A DNA stretch of 64,000 nucleotides from Actinoalloteichus fjordicus (GCF_001941625.1 NZ_CP016076.1:1674001-1738000), one strand, 5' to 3'; counted from the stretch's first letter, positions 1 to 8,644 are shown. The notes: generated from the sequence alone by a model not told the origin. Numbers and translations: made by a program.

Positions 1-2
1 TG

Positions 3-905
3 CGGTATTTCGTGGCGGTGGCCGAGCACCTCAACTTCACCAGGGCCGCCGAACAGCTCTTCATCTCGCAACCGGCGCTGAGCAGGCAGATCAGGCAGCT
101 GGAGACGGAACTGCGCACGCCGTTGCTCGAACGCACGAGCCGCGAGGTGCGCCTCACCCCGGCGGGGGAGGAACTGCTGCCCGCCGCCCGCCGACTCATC
201 ACCGACTGGCAGACCGCGCAGCGGGCCGCCAGGACGGTGGCCGCGGCCGCCTCCCAGGTGCTGCGGATCGGCTTCGTCGCCACCGGTGCCGGGCCGCTGA
301 CCACCAGGGCCAGGACCCTGTTCGCAGGCAGGCATCCCGAGGTCACCGTCGAGCCCAAACGGTTCGACTGGGGCGGCGAGGTGGCCGCGTTGCGAGACGG
401 GCTGGTCGACGTCGCCTTCCTGTGGCTGCCCGCCGACACGACGGGGCTGCGCGTCGAGGTCATCGCGGAGGAGCGGCGGATGGTCGCCCTGGCCCGAGAC
501 CATCGACTGGCCGCGCAGCCCGACGTCTCGATCCTCGACCTGAACCCCGAACCGCTCGGCTGGACCAGACGCGCGCCTCGGCCTTGGGTGGACTGGTGGG
601 CCGTCAATCCGCGTCCGGACGGCACCGAACCGCTGTGGGGGCCGGAGAACGACAACGTCGAGGAGATGCTGGAGCACGTCGCCGCCGAGGCCGCCATCTC
701 CATCGGCTCGGAGTCGATGGCCGCCTACTACGCCCGACCCGACCTGGTGTGGCGGCCGATCCGAGACGTGCCGCCGCTGCGGATCGGCCTCGGCACCACG
801 CCGGGGCCGATGAGTCCGCTGGTGGCGGGCTTCGTCGAGGTGGTCCGGCTGCTGGTCGGTTCGGCGACGGACGACGGGCCCGTCGGCGGCGCGGAGTCGG
901 CGTGA
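3..905 (+). CDS. LysR-family transcriptional regulator (5' end outside window)
   Basis: The frame is open from the first bases and reads RYFVAVAEHLNFTRAAEQLF, the standard start of a LysR winged helix-turn-helix. Family members begin only a few residues earlier, so about 5 residues are probably missing. The helix-turn-helix spans roughly residues 1-60 (SQPALSRQIRQLE is the recognition part). The effector-binding domain fills the rest to about residue 290. LysR proteins bind promoter DNA and respond to a small co-inducer. The gene lies 460 bp upstream of the enzyme set on the same strand and may control it; that link is inference. The effector is unknown. Confidence 0.9.
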   Translation, partial: RYFVAVAEHLNFTRAAEQLFISQPALSRQIRQLETELRTPLLERTSREVRLTPAGEELLPAARRLITDWQTAQRAARTVAAAASQVLRIGFVATGAGPLTTRARTLFAGRHPEVTVEPKRFDWGGEVAALRDGLVDVAFLWLPADTTGLRVEVIAEERRMVALARDHRLAAQPDVSILDLNPEPLGWTRRAPRPWVDWWAVNPRPDGTEPLWGPENDNVEEMLEHVAAEAAISIGSESMAAYYARPDLVWRPIRDVPPLRIGLGTTPGPMSPLVAGFVEVVRLLVGSATDDGPVGGAESA

Positions 906-1364
906 CGGCGGCCGCCTGGTGAGCGCACGTCTGCCTGCTGCGAGCCTTCGACCGGTCCGAGGGCGACGCGGCCTGCGGCGCCCGGGCGTCGGTCGCCGCC
1001 CCGGCCTGCCGGGCTGACCGACCGCGCCCTCGCCCTCGCCCCGCCGACGACCGATCGAGCCGCACCCGGCGACTCCCGGCCCGCTTGGCCACGACTTCCT
1101 TCGCGGTCTCCGACGTCGTCGACTTCAAGCAGTAGTCGTCGCGCGCCGCGAAATGCTTGTCCTGTCCCGTCGATCGCTGTTGAATCCTAATCGAGCGCCG
1201 TTGCCGGTGGATCGGGCAGTTCAAGCCAGTTAGCTGGCGCTTTCGATTCGACAGTTTACTCGTACTGACGTCGTGAGACGGCCCGCTCGCTCGTCGTCCC
1301 TCGGCGACGGCGGGCCGACGTGTCTTGTGCAGGACGGAATTCGAACAGCGAGGGAGAATTCGAC
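906..1364. other. Intergenic region, no gene seen
   Basis: About 460 bp lie between the LysR stop and the NTF2-like gene. The open frames here are short and Arg/Pro/Ala-rich, as expected of GC-rich noncoding DNA. The last 250 bp contain AT-richer stretches around 1125-1265 that may hold the promoter of the following operon. No clear -35/-10 pair could be assigned. Confidence 0.5.
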
Positions 1365-1823
1365 GTGCCGAACAACACCGCCGACGGTGCGACGACCGCC
1401 GAGGTCGCGCTCCGTTGGTTCAATGCGCTGAGCAGCGGTGACATCGACGCGGCCCTGGAGCTGGCCGCCGACGACATCGAGTTCGTCAACTACACGCCGG
1501 TGCCGGGATACAACACCGACATGCCCTGGATCGGCACTCATCTCGGCCGGGACGCCGTACGCCGATCCTTTGAGGAATTCGGCCGGGTGGTGGCCGTCGA
1601 TTATGCGGAGCTCATCCGCATCGCCGTCGACCGCAATTCTGCGGCCGGGGTGATTCGCGAGATATCGACGGTTCGGGAGACCGGCCTGAAGTTCGAGATC
1701 GAATTCGTCCAGTGGCTCACCGTGCAGGACGGCAAGATCGTCTACTGGAAGTCCTACACCGACCCGTCGGAGATCCTGCGCGCGCTGCGTGGGCCGGTCC
1801 TGGAACGCGAGGTCTCGGCATGA
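1365..1823 (+). CDS. NTF2-like / SnoaL-like protein
   Basis: 152 aa. The pattern AEVALRWFNALSSGDIDAALELAADDIEFVNY, followed by a core of conserved hydrophobic strands, is typical of the SnoaL/NTF2 cone fold used by small isomerases, cyclases and dehydratases in secondary metabolism and aromatic catabolism. I chose the GTG start at 1365 because a GAGGGAG ribosome site lies 8 bases upstream; an ATG at 1320 is possible but has no such site. Its stop overlaps the ankyrin gene start (ATGA), so the two are co-translated. The substrate is unknown. Another NTF2-like gene lies at 7208 in the same gene set. Confidence 0.8.
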   Translation: MPNNTADGATTAEVALRWFNALSSGDIDAALELAADDIEFVNYTPVPGYNTDMPWIGTHLGRDAVRRSFEEFGRVVAVDYAELIRIAVDRNSAAGVIREISTVRETGLKFEIEFVQWLTVQDGKIVYWKSYTDPSEILRALRGPVLEREVSA

Positions 1824-2884
1824 CTCCCACCCTGGACACCCTGCTGCTCAACGCCGTCCGCAGGCGCGGCACCGAAGAGGTTCGCGACCTGCTCCGCGAC
1901 GGCGCGAACCCCGGCACTCGGGACGCCTCGGGGCTGACCGCGCTGATGATCGCGGCGGGCAACGGCGACGCCGAGACCGTCGGGGTGCTGATCGGAGCGG
2001 GCGCCGACGTCTACACCACCGACACCGGGGCGGGCGGCACCGCGCTGCACAAGGCGGTGCAACGCGGCGACCTGGCGACGGTCCGAATGCTGGTGGAGGC
2101 GGGCGCCTTCATCGACGCCGTCTGCATCACCACCGGACACACGCCGCTGCTGGACGCGTTCTGGTACAAGTGGCCGGACATCGTCGGCTACCTGCTGGAT
2201 CGTGGTGCCGGGACCGACATCGCCACGCATTACGGCTTCTCGATGCGCGACCACTTCCAGTACGCGATGAACGTCAACCCGGTGGGCCGGGAGAAGCTGG
2301 TCGCCGCCGACGCCCTGCTGCGCAGGCGGCTCGACGCCGACCAGCGGGCCGTCGCCGACCAACCGCTGATGGCCGCGGTCGTCGCGGGCGACGTCGACGA
2401 GGTCCGCAGGCTGCTGGCCGCAGGCGCCGAGGTCGACGCCCGGCATCCCGTGCTCAACGGCTTCAACGACGTGCACACCCCGCTGCTGGTCGCCGCCCGC
2501 GACGGACACACCGAGATCGTCCGCCTCCTGTTGGCGGCGGGTGCCGACGTGAACGCCGTCGAGCCGACCTTCGGCGCGGTCCCCGTGCACAAGGCCGTCT
2601 ACAACGGACATGCCGAGATCACCCGCATCCTGGTCGAGACCCCCGGCGTCGACATCGACTTCCAGGGCTCCACCAACGGCTACACCCCGCTGCACGACGC
2701 GCTGTGGCACGGCTTCGAGGACTGTGCCCGCATCGTGCTCGACGCCGGTGCCCGGCTCGACCTGCTCGGCCATGACGGCAAGACCCCGTACGAGCTGGCC
2801 GCAGAGGTCTTCGGCCCGGACCACGACCTCGCCAGGACGATCCGCGCGGCCGCCCGGCCGTCAACGGCGACCTCTCGGGGCTGA
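1820..2884 (+). CDS. Ankyrin-repeat protein
   Basis: 354 aa. Almost the whole chain consists of ankyrin repeats, with repeated G-TAL(M/H)-A(A/V)--G----V--L(I/V)--GA signatures. Clear units include residues about 36-66 (DASGLTALMIAAGNGDAETV), 70-103, 180-215, 225-260 and 265-335. There is no signal peptide or membrane segment, so it is probably cytoplasmic. Ankyrin repeats bind other proteins and have no catalysis of their own. The ATG overlaps the stop of the NTF2-like gene by four bases, so it was probably selected to be made with that protein. Its partner is not known. Confidence 0.85.
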   Translation: MTPTLDTLLLNAVRRRGTEEVRDLLRDGANPGTRDASGLTALMIAAGNGDAETVGVLIGAGADVYTTDTGAGGTALHKAVQRGDLATVRMLVEAGAFIDAVCITTGHTPLLDAFWYKWPDIVGYLLDRGAGTDIATHYGFSMRDHFQYAMNVNPVGREKLVAADALLRRRLDADQRAVADQPLMAAVVAGDVDEVRRLLAAGAEVDARHPVLNGFNDVHTPLLVAARDGHTEIVRLLLAAGADVNAVEPTFGAVPVHKAVYNGHAEITRILVETPGVDIDFQGSTNGYTPLHDALWHGFEDCARIVLDAGARLDLLGHDGKTPYELAAEVFGPDHDLARTIRAAARPSTATSRG

Positions 2885-3032
2885 GGGCTCGCCGAGCCCG
2901 CGACGGACGGCCTGCTCCTCGGGGCGCCTCCTGTCGACATCGCGCTGACCGAGACCAGCGGGCCTGCCGCTCGCAACGCCGTCGACCGGCCCGAATCCGA
3001 GAACACATGCACCAACCAGGAAGGAGCCACCC

Positions 3033-3359
3033 ATGCTGTTCTTCTGCCAGATGCGCTGGAATCACGAGGGGCGGATCAGCCTCGACGAACTGTGGGAGAT
3101 CGAAGAGGAGGAGACCCGGCACGCCCAGGAGACCGTGGACTCCGGCTACTGCGTCGGAATCTGGAAGGTCGCGGGCCAGAAGCGCGTCCTGGCGGTCGTC
3201 GACGCCGAGTCGGCCGACGATCTGGACCGCTCGGTGTTCCAGCTACCGATGCGCGAGTACCTGGAGTTCGAGGCCATCTGGCCGTTGCGCGACTACGTGA
3301 GCTTCGCCGGAGACGTCGAGAACCGCTACCGCCCCGTCGGACAGGAGAAGACCCCGTGA
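3033..3359 (+). CDS. Muconolactone delta-isomerase-like protein
   Basis: 108 aa. The start MLFFCQM and the LPMREYL-EFEAIWPL block near residues 70-88 match the muconolactone isomerase family, small ferredoxin-like-fold proteins. The best-known member moves a double bond in muconolactone in the beta-ketoadipate pathway. Many actinomycete relatives sit in other oxidative pathways, so this name gives the fold and not a proven reaction. An AAGGAG ribosome site lies just upstream. The stop overlaps the GTG start of the EthD-type gene (GTGA), so the two are coupled. Confidence 0.75.
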   Translation: MLFFCQMRWNHEGRISLDELWEIEEEETRHAQETVDSGYCVGIWKVAGQKRVLAVVDAESADDLDRSVFQLPMREYLEFEAIWPLRDYVSFAGDVENRYRPVGQEKTP

Positions 3360-4051
3360 TCCACCAGCTGATCTTCGCCTACCCCCGTCCCGGCATGACC
3401 GAGGAGGAGTTCCACCGCTACTGGGTCGAGGAGCACGCGGTCCGCTACGCGAGCAAGATCCCGCAGGTCAAGCAGTACAGCGTCGACACGAGGGTCACGG
3501 TGCCCGGCGAGCAGTCCGATCCGCTGTGGAGCGGCGTCGCCGAGATCTGGCTGGAGAACGAGGAGGAGCAGCTCGCCTCCCTCCAGACCCCGGAGTTCCT
3601 CAACGGCGCGCGGCTCGACGAGCCTCGCTGGGCCGCCTTCTGGCGGAGCCTGGTGCTCGACACCGACGCCCACGTGGTGATCCCCGGCGACGAGCAGCGG
3701 GCCGATCGGCCGGGGACCAAGCAGTTCATCCTGGTCAAGCGGAAGGAGGGAATGCCGCTGGAGGAGTTCCGTCAGTACAGCCGGGACGCGCACGCGTCGT
3801 TGGTCGCCAAGATCCCCGGACTGCGGCGTTATTACCAGAACTTCACCCGCGACGGCGCCTACGGCGTCGGCGAGGCGGTGCTGGACTGCGCCTATCAGCT
3901 CTGGTTCGACGACGCGGAGGAGCTGCGCCGGGCCACGGCGACCGAGGAGTACCGCCGCGCGATGGCCGACCTGCACACCTTCACCGAGCCCCGTTACGTG
4001 CACACCCTCGCGGTACGGGAGAACTGGATCATCGGGCCGCAGGCCGGGTGA
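3356..4051 (+). CDS. Tandem EthD-domain protein
   Basis: 231 aa. There are two copies of the EthD-type ferredoxin-like fold. The first (residues about 3-105) begins HQLIFAYPRPGMTEEEFHRYWVE. The second (about 122-225) begins QFILVKRKEGMPLEEFRQYSRD. Each carries the family pattern F--YW---H followed by I-----Y. EthD proteins act in degradation of ethers and aromatics, or as small cyclases and decarboxylases in polyketide pathways. Two fused copies would form the usual dimer within one chain. The GTG start overlaps the preceding stop. The reaction is unknown. Confidence 0.8.
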   Translation: MIHQLIFAYPRPGMTEEEFHRYWVEEHAVRYASKIPQVKQYSVDTRVTVPGEQSDPLWSGVAEIWLENEEEQLASLQTPEFLNGARLDEPRWAAFWRSLVLDTDAHVVIPGDEQRADRPGTKQFILVKRKEGMPLEEFRQYSRDAHASLVAKIPGLRRYYQNFTRDGAYGVGEAVLDCAYQLWFDDAEELRRATATEEYRRAMADLHTFTEPRYVHTLAVRENWIIGPQAG

Positions 4052-4684
4052 CGCTGTCGCGAGCTCGGTCCGGGTCACCCGGTGGCGGGCTCGTCTGGGT
4101 GAATCCTGCGGGCTCGGCCCGCGGGTGCATCAGCCTGCGGGTTCGCCCGCACGCACCTCTCGGCGACGGTCGGCGTGGGCCGTCCCCGAGTTCATCCGCC
4201 CACCTGTTGCTCTGCGGCTGACAGGAGCGGGTCCGGCCGCCGACGACGCCTCGTCGACTCGACAGCCGGTCTCGTCCGGCGACCACGCCACCCCCCAGAC
4301 CGGCTGTCGATCCGCTGCCTCCCGGCGGATCGACAGCCGGTCTTCGTCGTGCCGTCCGGCGCCCCTCGACTTGCTCGGCCGGGGAGGTCCGGGCTCGGGC
4401 CGTCGCCTGCGGAACCGGCAGCCTGCACCGAGAAGTCGGTTCCACCTCGGTCACCGAGGGCGGGACGCCGTCGAGACCATCTGGTCAAGTCCGTTCTATC
4501 GTCGCCGCGAAATGCGATTCCCTTGCCGGTGATTCCGCCACCGCGTTTAATTCTGGTTGTCCCCGACGACGCAGCCGGGTCGACCTCCCGAGAAATCACG
4601 GAATTACTCACCGGGAGCAGCGGCCGCCGGGCACCGACTCAGGTCGGGACATTCCTTGTTTCACACCGTGACGAAAGGACAACC
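4052..4684. other. 633-bp intergenic region with strong hairpins
   Basis: No convincing gene is present. The first half carries the three-arm inverted repeat listed at 4259-4343. The last 150 bp, around 4490-4670, are AT-richer (for example GTTTAATTCTGGTTGTCC) and probably contain the promoter of the DJ-1 gene at 4685, giving it a separate transcription unit. Confidence 0.5.
4259..4343. terminator. Three-arm inverted repeat, terminator or attenuator
   Basis: A 19-base arm at 4297-4315 (AGACCGGCTGTCGATCCGC) pairs perfectly with 4325-4343 around a 9-base loop. The same middle arm can also pair over 13-14 bases with 4259-4272 (TCGACAGCCGGTCT). The two hairpins exclude each other. There is no T-run after the last arm, which is common for actinomycete terminators. 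It may end the operon that stops at 4051. Confidence 0.55.
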
Positions 4685-5512
4685 ATGACCAGGCGCATGT
4701 TGGTCGTGCTCTCCGAGTACGGATACTGGGGAGAGGAGTTGGTCGGACCGGTCGAGGCATTCGACGCGGCGGGTTATCGCACCACCTTCCTCACGCCGAC
4801 GGGTCAGCGTCCCCACGCCCTCCCGCCGAGCGTCGACCCCGACTACATCGACCCGCCGCTCGGCCGGTCGGTCACCACGTCCGACATGGCGCGTCGAGTC
4901 CGCGAGCTCGACGAGTCGCCCCGGCTGGACAACCCGCTCAGCCTCGCCGACCTGCTCCCCGAGCGGCCGTACTACAGCGCCATCAACCACCTGCGGGACC
5001 TGGAGGAGTACAACCGCAGGAACGCCTCGGCCGTGGCCGACCTGGTCACCAGCTTCGACGCCCTGGTCATCGTCGGCGGCAGCGGTCCCATCGTCGACCT
5101 CGCGAACAACGAGCGCCTGCACGAGCTGGTCCTGGGCTTCGTCGGCGTGGACAAGCCGATCCTCGCCGAGTGCTACGGCGTCGCGGTGCTGGCCTTCGCC
5201 AGGGATCTCGAGACGCGGCAGAGCATCATCGCGGGCAGGCACGTGACCGGTCACCCCAAGGAGTACGACTACAAGGACGGCACCGGCTTCTTCGGGGTCG
5301 ACTTCAACATGGGCCCGCCCCCGTACCCGCTGGAGTACATCCTGCGGGATGCGACCGGCCCCGGCGGTCGATTCCACGGAAACGTCGGCCAGGAGACCTC
5401 GGTCATCGTCGACTACCCGTTCGTCACCGCCCGGTCGACCCCCGACTCGGTGCCCTCGGGTGAGCTGCTCGTGCAGGTTCTGGAAAACGGCCTGCGCCGC
5501 CACGGCTGGTAA
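4685..5512 (+). CDS. DJ-1/PfpI-family protein (class I glutamine amidotransferase fold)
   Basis: 275 aa. It begins MLVVLSEYGYWGEELVGPVEAF, the usual first strand-helix of the family. The nucleophile elbow is AECYG with Cys163; SFDALVIVGGSGP is the preceding strand. Known functions in the family include glyoxalase III, chaperone, protease and isonitrile hydratase. It is longer than most single-domain members (about 190-230 aa) because of an insert after residue 40. An AAAGG ribosome site lies at the right distance. It is followed after 17 bases by the ThDP enzyme, so the two are probably co-transcribed. The reaction is not known. Confidence 0.8.
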   Translation: MTRRMLVVLSEYGYWGEELVGPVEAFDAAGYRTTFLTPTGQRPHALPPSVDPDYIDPPLGRSVTTSDMARRVRELDESPRLDNPLSLADLLPERPYYSAINHLRDLEEYNRRNASAVADLVTSFDALVIVGGSGPIVDLANNERLHELVLGFVGVDKPILAECYGVAVLAFARDLETRQSIIAGRHVTGHPKEYDYKDGTGFFGVDFNMGPPPYPLEYILRDATGPGGRFHGNVGQETSVIVDYPFVTARSTPDSVPSGELLVQVLENGLRRHGW

Positions 5513-5529
5513 TCGACAAGGAGGAAATG

Positions 5530-7155
5530 ATGGAAAGTAGACCAGGAAAGGTCGCTGTCTTCGAGCAGTTCGCGGCCGACGGAATGAAATACATGTTCGG
5601 CAATCCGGGCACCGTGGAACAGGGGCTGTTGGACGCCGGTCGAGAATTCGATCTCGACTACATCCTCGCCCTGCAGGAGAGCGTCGCGGTCGGCATGGCC
5701 GACGGCTATGCGCGGGCCACGCAGCGACCGGCCCTGGTCCAGCTCCACACCGGGGTCGGGCTCGGGAACGGGATCGGGATGCTCTACCAGGCGCTGCGCG
5801 GCGGATCTCCGCTCGTCGTGATCGCCGGGGACGCGGGCATCCGTTACGACGCGATGGACGCCCAGATGGCGGTCGACCTGGTGGCGATGGCGGAGCCGGT
5901 GACGAAGTTCGCCACCCGCGTCGTCGACCCGGGGTCGGTGCTGCGGGTGCTCCGTCGGGCGGTGAAGATCGCCATGACGCCGCCGAGGGGCCCGGTGTTC
6001 GTCGGGCTGCCCGCCGACGTCCTCGACGAGCTGACCGCCGAACCGGTGGTGCCGAGCTCGATCCCGTCCACTCGGGTGCTTCCCGAGCCCTCCCTGGTGG
6101 CCGCCGCGGCCACGCGGCTGCTCGCAGGCCCGCGCCGACTGATCCTGATGGGCGATGGGGTCGCCCTCAGCGGTGCGCAGCGGGAGCTGACCTCGGTGGC
6201 CGAGGCGCTGGGCGCCGAGGTCTGGGGGGTCAACTCCTCCGAGGTCAACTTCGACACCACGCATCCGCTCTACGGCGGCGGACTCGGGCACATGTTCGGC
6301 GCGGCGAGCGCGCGGGTGGTCCAGGAGGCGGACTCGGTGCTGATCGTGGGCACCTACGTCTTCCCCGAGGTCTTCCCGAGCCTGGCGAGCCCGTTCAAGC
6401 CGGGTGCGCAGCTCGTCCACATCGACCTCGACTCCTACGAGATCGCGAAGAACTTCCCCGTCGACCTGGGCATCGTCGCCGACCCCAAGCTCACCCTCGG
6501 CGCCATCGCCAAGGAACTCCAGCGGCGGCTCCCCGCGGTGCCCGCCCCGGCGGGCGCGGTGACCGCCGCCCCTGCCGTCGCCGAGCCCCCGAGCTCCGAC
6601 ATCGACGACTCGGTGCTGGAGCGCTTCGTCCGGCGGCTGGGGGAGCGCGCCCCGGAGGATCTGGTCCTGTTCGACGAGGCGCTGACCGCCTCGCCGCCGC
6701 TGGCCCGGCATCTGCCGCCGAGGCATCCCGGCCGGTTCTTCCAGACCAGGGGCGGCTCCCTCGGCGTCGGCATCCCCGGCGCGCTGGGCATCAAGCTGGC
6801 CAGGCCGGAGCTGCCGGTCGTCGCCTTCACCGGTGACGGCGGAAGCATGTACACCATCCAGGCGTTGTGGACCGCCGCCCGCTACGGGATCGGCGCCAAG
6901 TTCGTCATCTGCAACAACCGGCGCTACCGACTCCTGGATCAGAACATCGATCAGTACTGGTCCGAGCTGGACATTCCCCGGCACCAGTACCCGGATGCCT
7001 TCGACCTGTCCTCGCCGGACATCGGCTTCACCGAGCTGGCAGGCGCCCTCGGCGTCCCCGGCAGACGGGTCACGCGACTGTACGAAGTGGACGGTGCGAT
7101 CGAGGCCATGCTCGCGCACGACGGCCCGTTCCTGGTGGATCTGGTCATCGAATGA
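5530..7155 (+). CDS. Thiamine-diphosphate-dependent enzyme (benzoylformate-decarboxylase-like)
   Basis: 541 aa with the three-domain layout of the acetolactate synthase / benzoylformate decarboxylase family. The N-terminal pyrimidine-binding domain has the catalytic Glu50 (LALQESVAVGMADGYARAT). The central domain spans about 190-320. The C-terminal pyrophosphate domain has the metal-binding GDGGSMYT...CNN motif (about residues 434-462). Such enzymes decarboxylate or ligate 2-oxo acids. The overall pattern is nearest to the MdlC-type benzoylformate decarboxylases, but the substrate cannot be read from sequence. I chose ATG 5530 over ATG 5527 because AAGGAGG (5518-5524) is 5 bases away from it. 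It follows the DJ-1 gene closely. Confidence 0.88.
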   Translation: MESRPGKVAVFEQFAADGMKYMFGNPGTVEQGLLDAGREFDLDYILALQESVAVGMADGYARATQRPALVQLHTGVGLGNGIGMLYQALRGGSPLVVIAGDAGIRYDAMDAQMAVDLVAMAEPVTKFATRVVDPGSVLRVLRRAVKIAMTPPRGPVFVGLPADVLDELTAEPVVPSSIPSTRVLPEPSLVAAAATRLLAGPRRLILMGDGVALSGAQRELTSVAEALGAEVWGVNSSEVNFDTTHPLYGGGLGHMFGAASARVVQEADSVLIVGTYVFPEVFPSLASPFKPGAQLVHIDLDSYEIAKNFPVDLGIVADPKLTLGAIAKELQRRLPAVPAPAGAVTAAPAVAEPPSSDIDDSVLERFVRRLGERAPEDLVLFDEALTASPPLARHLPPRHPGRFFQTRGGSLGVGIPGALGIKLARPELPVVAFTGDGGSMYTIQALWTAARYGIGAKFVICNNRRYRLLDQNIDQYWSELDIPRHQYPDAFDLSSPDIGFTELAGALGVPGRRVTRLYEVDGAIEAMLAHDGPFLVDLVIE

Positions 7156-7207
7156 CGTCGAGCACGCCTGAGTTCGCATCGCTGACGAGAACGGAGGTCG
7201 ACCGACC

Positions 7208-7672
7208 ATGACGGTGGCAAGCGTCGACACGGTGCTCACCGACACTGCGGTCCGACGACTGGTGCACGACTGGTTCGAGGCGCGCGATCGCCACGACCAC
7301 GTCGACAACCTGCTGAGACTGCTGACGGGCGCGGGCCTGGTGCTGCACTTCCCGCAGCACACCCTCCGCAGCCACGACGACGTCCGAAGCTGGTACGAGG
7401 ACGAGATCCTGAGCACCTACTTCGACGAGGTGCACGAGATCGCCGACATCGGCGTCCAGCTCACCTCGCCCCTGCACGCCGAGGTGTCGATCCGGGTCAA
7501 CTGGCAGTCCAGGGTCTGGCGGTCGCCGAAGGCGTCGAGCACCTGGCTCGGCTTCGACTCCCTGGAGCACTGGTCGGTGGTGCTCCAGGACGGAATGCCA
7601 CGAATCCGCACCTACACCGTGCGCGACTTCACCCCCATGCCGGGATCGGCCTCGCTGCGGGCAGACGACTGA
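7208..7672 (+). CDS. NTF2-like / SnoaL-like protein (second copy)
   Basis: 154 aa. The pattern RRLVHDWFEARDRHDHVDNLLRLL, then LVLHFPQ-TLRSHDDVRSWYED and repeated hydrophobic strands, fits the NTF2 cone fold. A GGAGG ribosome site precedes the ATG. It lies 52 bp after the ThDP gene on the same strand and is followed by three consecutive hairpins, so it is probably the last gene of that transcription unit. It is only distantly similar to the NTF2-like protein at 1365. It is a possible small isomerase, dehydratase or binding protein of unknown substrate. Confidence 0.75.
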   Translation: MTVASVDTVLTDTAVRRLVHDWFEARDRHDHVDNLLRLLTGAGLVLHFPQHTLRSHDDVRSWYEDEILSTYFDEVHEIADIGVQLTSPLHAEVSIRVNWQSRVWRSPKASSTWLGFDSLEHWSVVLQDGMPRIRTYTVRDFTPMPGSASLRADD

Positions 7673-7702
7673 CGTCGCACCGCGCAGGCCCTCCCGGCCG
7701 AA

Positions 7703-7793
7703 GGGCCCGACGTCAGGCACGTCGGGCCCCCCACCGGGCCGGCCCGGTGGGCGGACGGGCGGCAGGCATCGCGGGGACCGATGCCTGCCGCCC
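7703..7793. terminator. Three consecutive perfect hairpins
   Basis: The first is GGGCCCGACGT (7703-7713) with ACGTCGGGCCC (7719-7729). The second is a 22-base palindrome with no loop (7730-7751, CCCACCGGGCC/GGCCCGGTGGG). The third is GGGCGGCAGGCATCG (7757-7771) with CGATGCCTGCCGCCC (7779-7793). Together they separate the gene ending at 7672 from the DJ-1 gene at 7945. This is probably a strong terminator array. Confidence 0.7.
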
Positions 7794-7944
7794 GCCACAT
7801 CCGAACCCGGCCGCCGCCTGCCCCGAGTCACTGTCTGCCCGGCATCGAGGCAGGCCCGAATCGCCGCAGGCCCGGCAGGGCGACATCCACACCACCAGAC
7901 GCGGCGCCGCCCGACGGCGCGTCGCGAGAACGGATCGAGGCACC

Positions 7945-8547
7945 ATGGACGTACAGACGCCGTTCGTACCCGGCAGGCTCGCAGGCAGGCGCATCGGAAT
8001 CCTGATGGAGAGCGACTACGTCGAGAACGAGATCGCCTACTACCGGATGCGCTTCGCCGAGGAGGGCGCCGAGGTCAGCCTGCTGACCAGGCTGTGGGGC
8101 AACAGCTCCCTGACCTTCACCGGCCACGAGCAGCGCGCGCCGATCGAGGTCGACGGCGACCTGGAACAGCTCGACTACGACGCCCTGTCGTCGTTGTCCG
8201 CGCTGATCGTGCCCTCGGGCATGGTCGCCGACCGGCTGCGCTACACCGAGAACGTCGACCAGGCCGCGCCCGCCGTCGAGGTCATGCGCCGGGCCTTCCG
8301 ACTGCCCAACCTGATCAAGGGCTTCTCCTGCCACGGCCTGCTGCTGCTCTCGACCGCACCCGACCTGGTGCGCGGGCGCTCGGTCACCTGCCACAACAAC
8401 CTCGTCGGCGACGTCAGGAACATGGGCGCCGTCTACTCGGGTCAGGACGTGGTCGTCGATCGAGACCTGGTCACCTCGCGGACCGTCGACCAGTGCCACC
8501 TGCTGGCCAGGACGATCATCGAGATGCTCGCAGGCCAGCAGCGCTGA
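7945..8547 (+). CDS. DJ-1/PfpI-family protein
   Basis: 200 aa. It starts the domain at residue 15 (RIGILMESDYVENEIAYYRMRFAEEGAEVSLLTR). The strand LSALIVPSGMVADRLRY and the nucleophile turn GFSCHGLLLL (Cys129-His130) match the PfpI/DJ-1 fold. It heads a unit with an AGE-type enzyme, GlgX and a STAS protein. From memory, the Synechocystis icfG cluster carries the same four families (slr1854 being the DJ-1 member), which suggests a conserved role in carbohydrate control, not general stress. The ATG at 7945 was chosen because the recognisable domain begins soon after; longer frames upstream run through the hairpins. Confidence 0.8.
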   Translation: MDVQTPFVPGRLAGRRIGILMESDYVENEIAYYRMRFAEEGAEVSLLTRLWGNSSLTFTGHEQRAPIEVDGDLEQLDYDALSSLSALIVPSGMVADRLRYTENVDQAAPAVEVMRRAFRLPNLIKGFSCHGLLLLSTAPDLVRGRSVTCHNNLVGDVRNMGAVYSGQDVVVDRDLVTSRTVDQCHLLARTIIEMLAGQQR

Positions 8548-8644
8548 GGCTCGACGGGACGACCGTCCCCTCTCGGCGCGCGTGGGCGACCAGTCTTCTC
8601 GCCGACGCCGCCGAGCCGATATCTGATGAGACTGGAGGCATCAG

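Noticed and set aside
5413-7416. Minus-strand frame of 667 codons opposite the ThDP enzyme
   Set aside because: It is a shadow of the GC-rich coding strand with an Arg/Gly/Val/Asp-biased product and no motifs.
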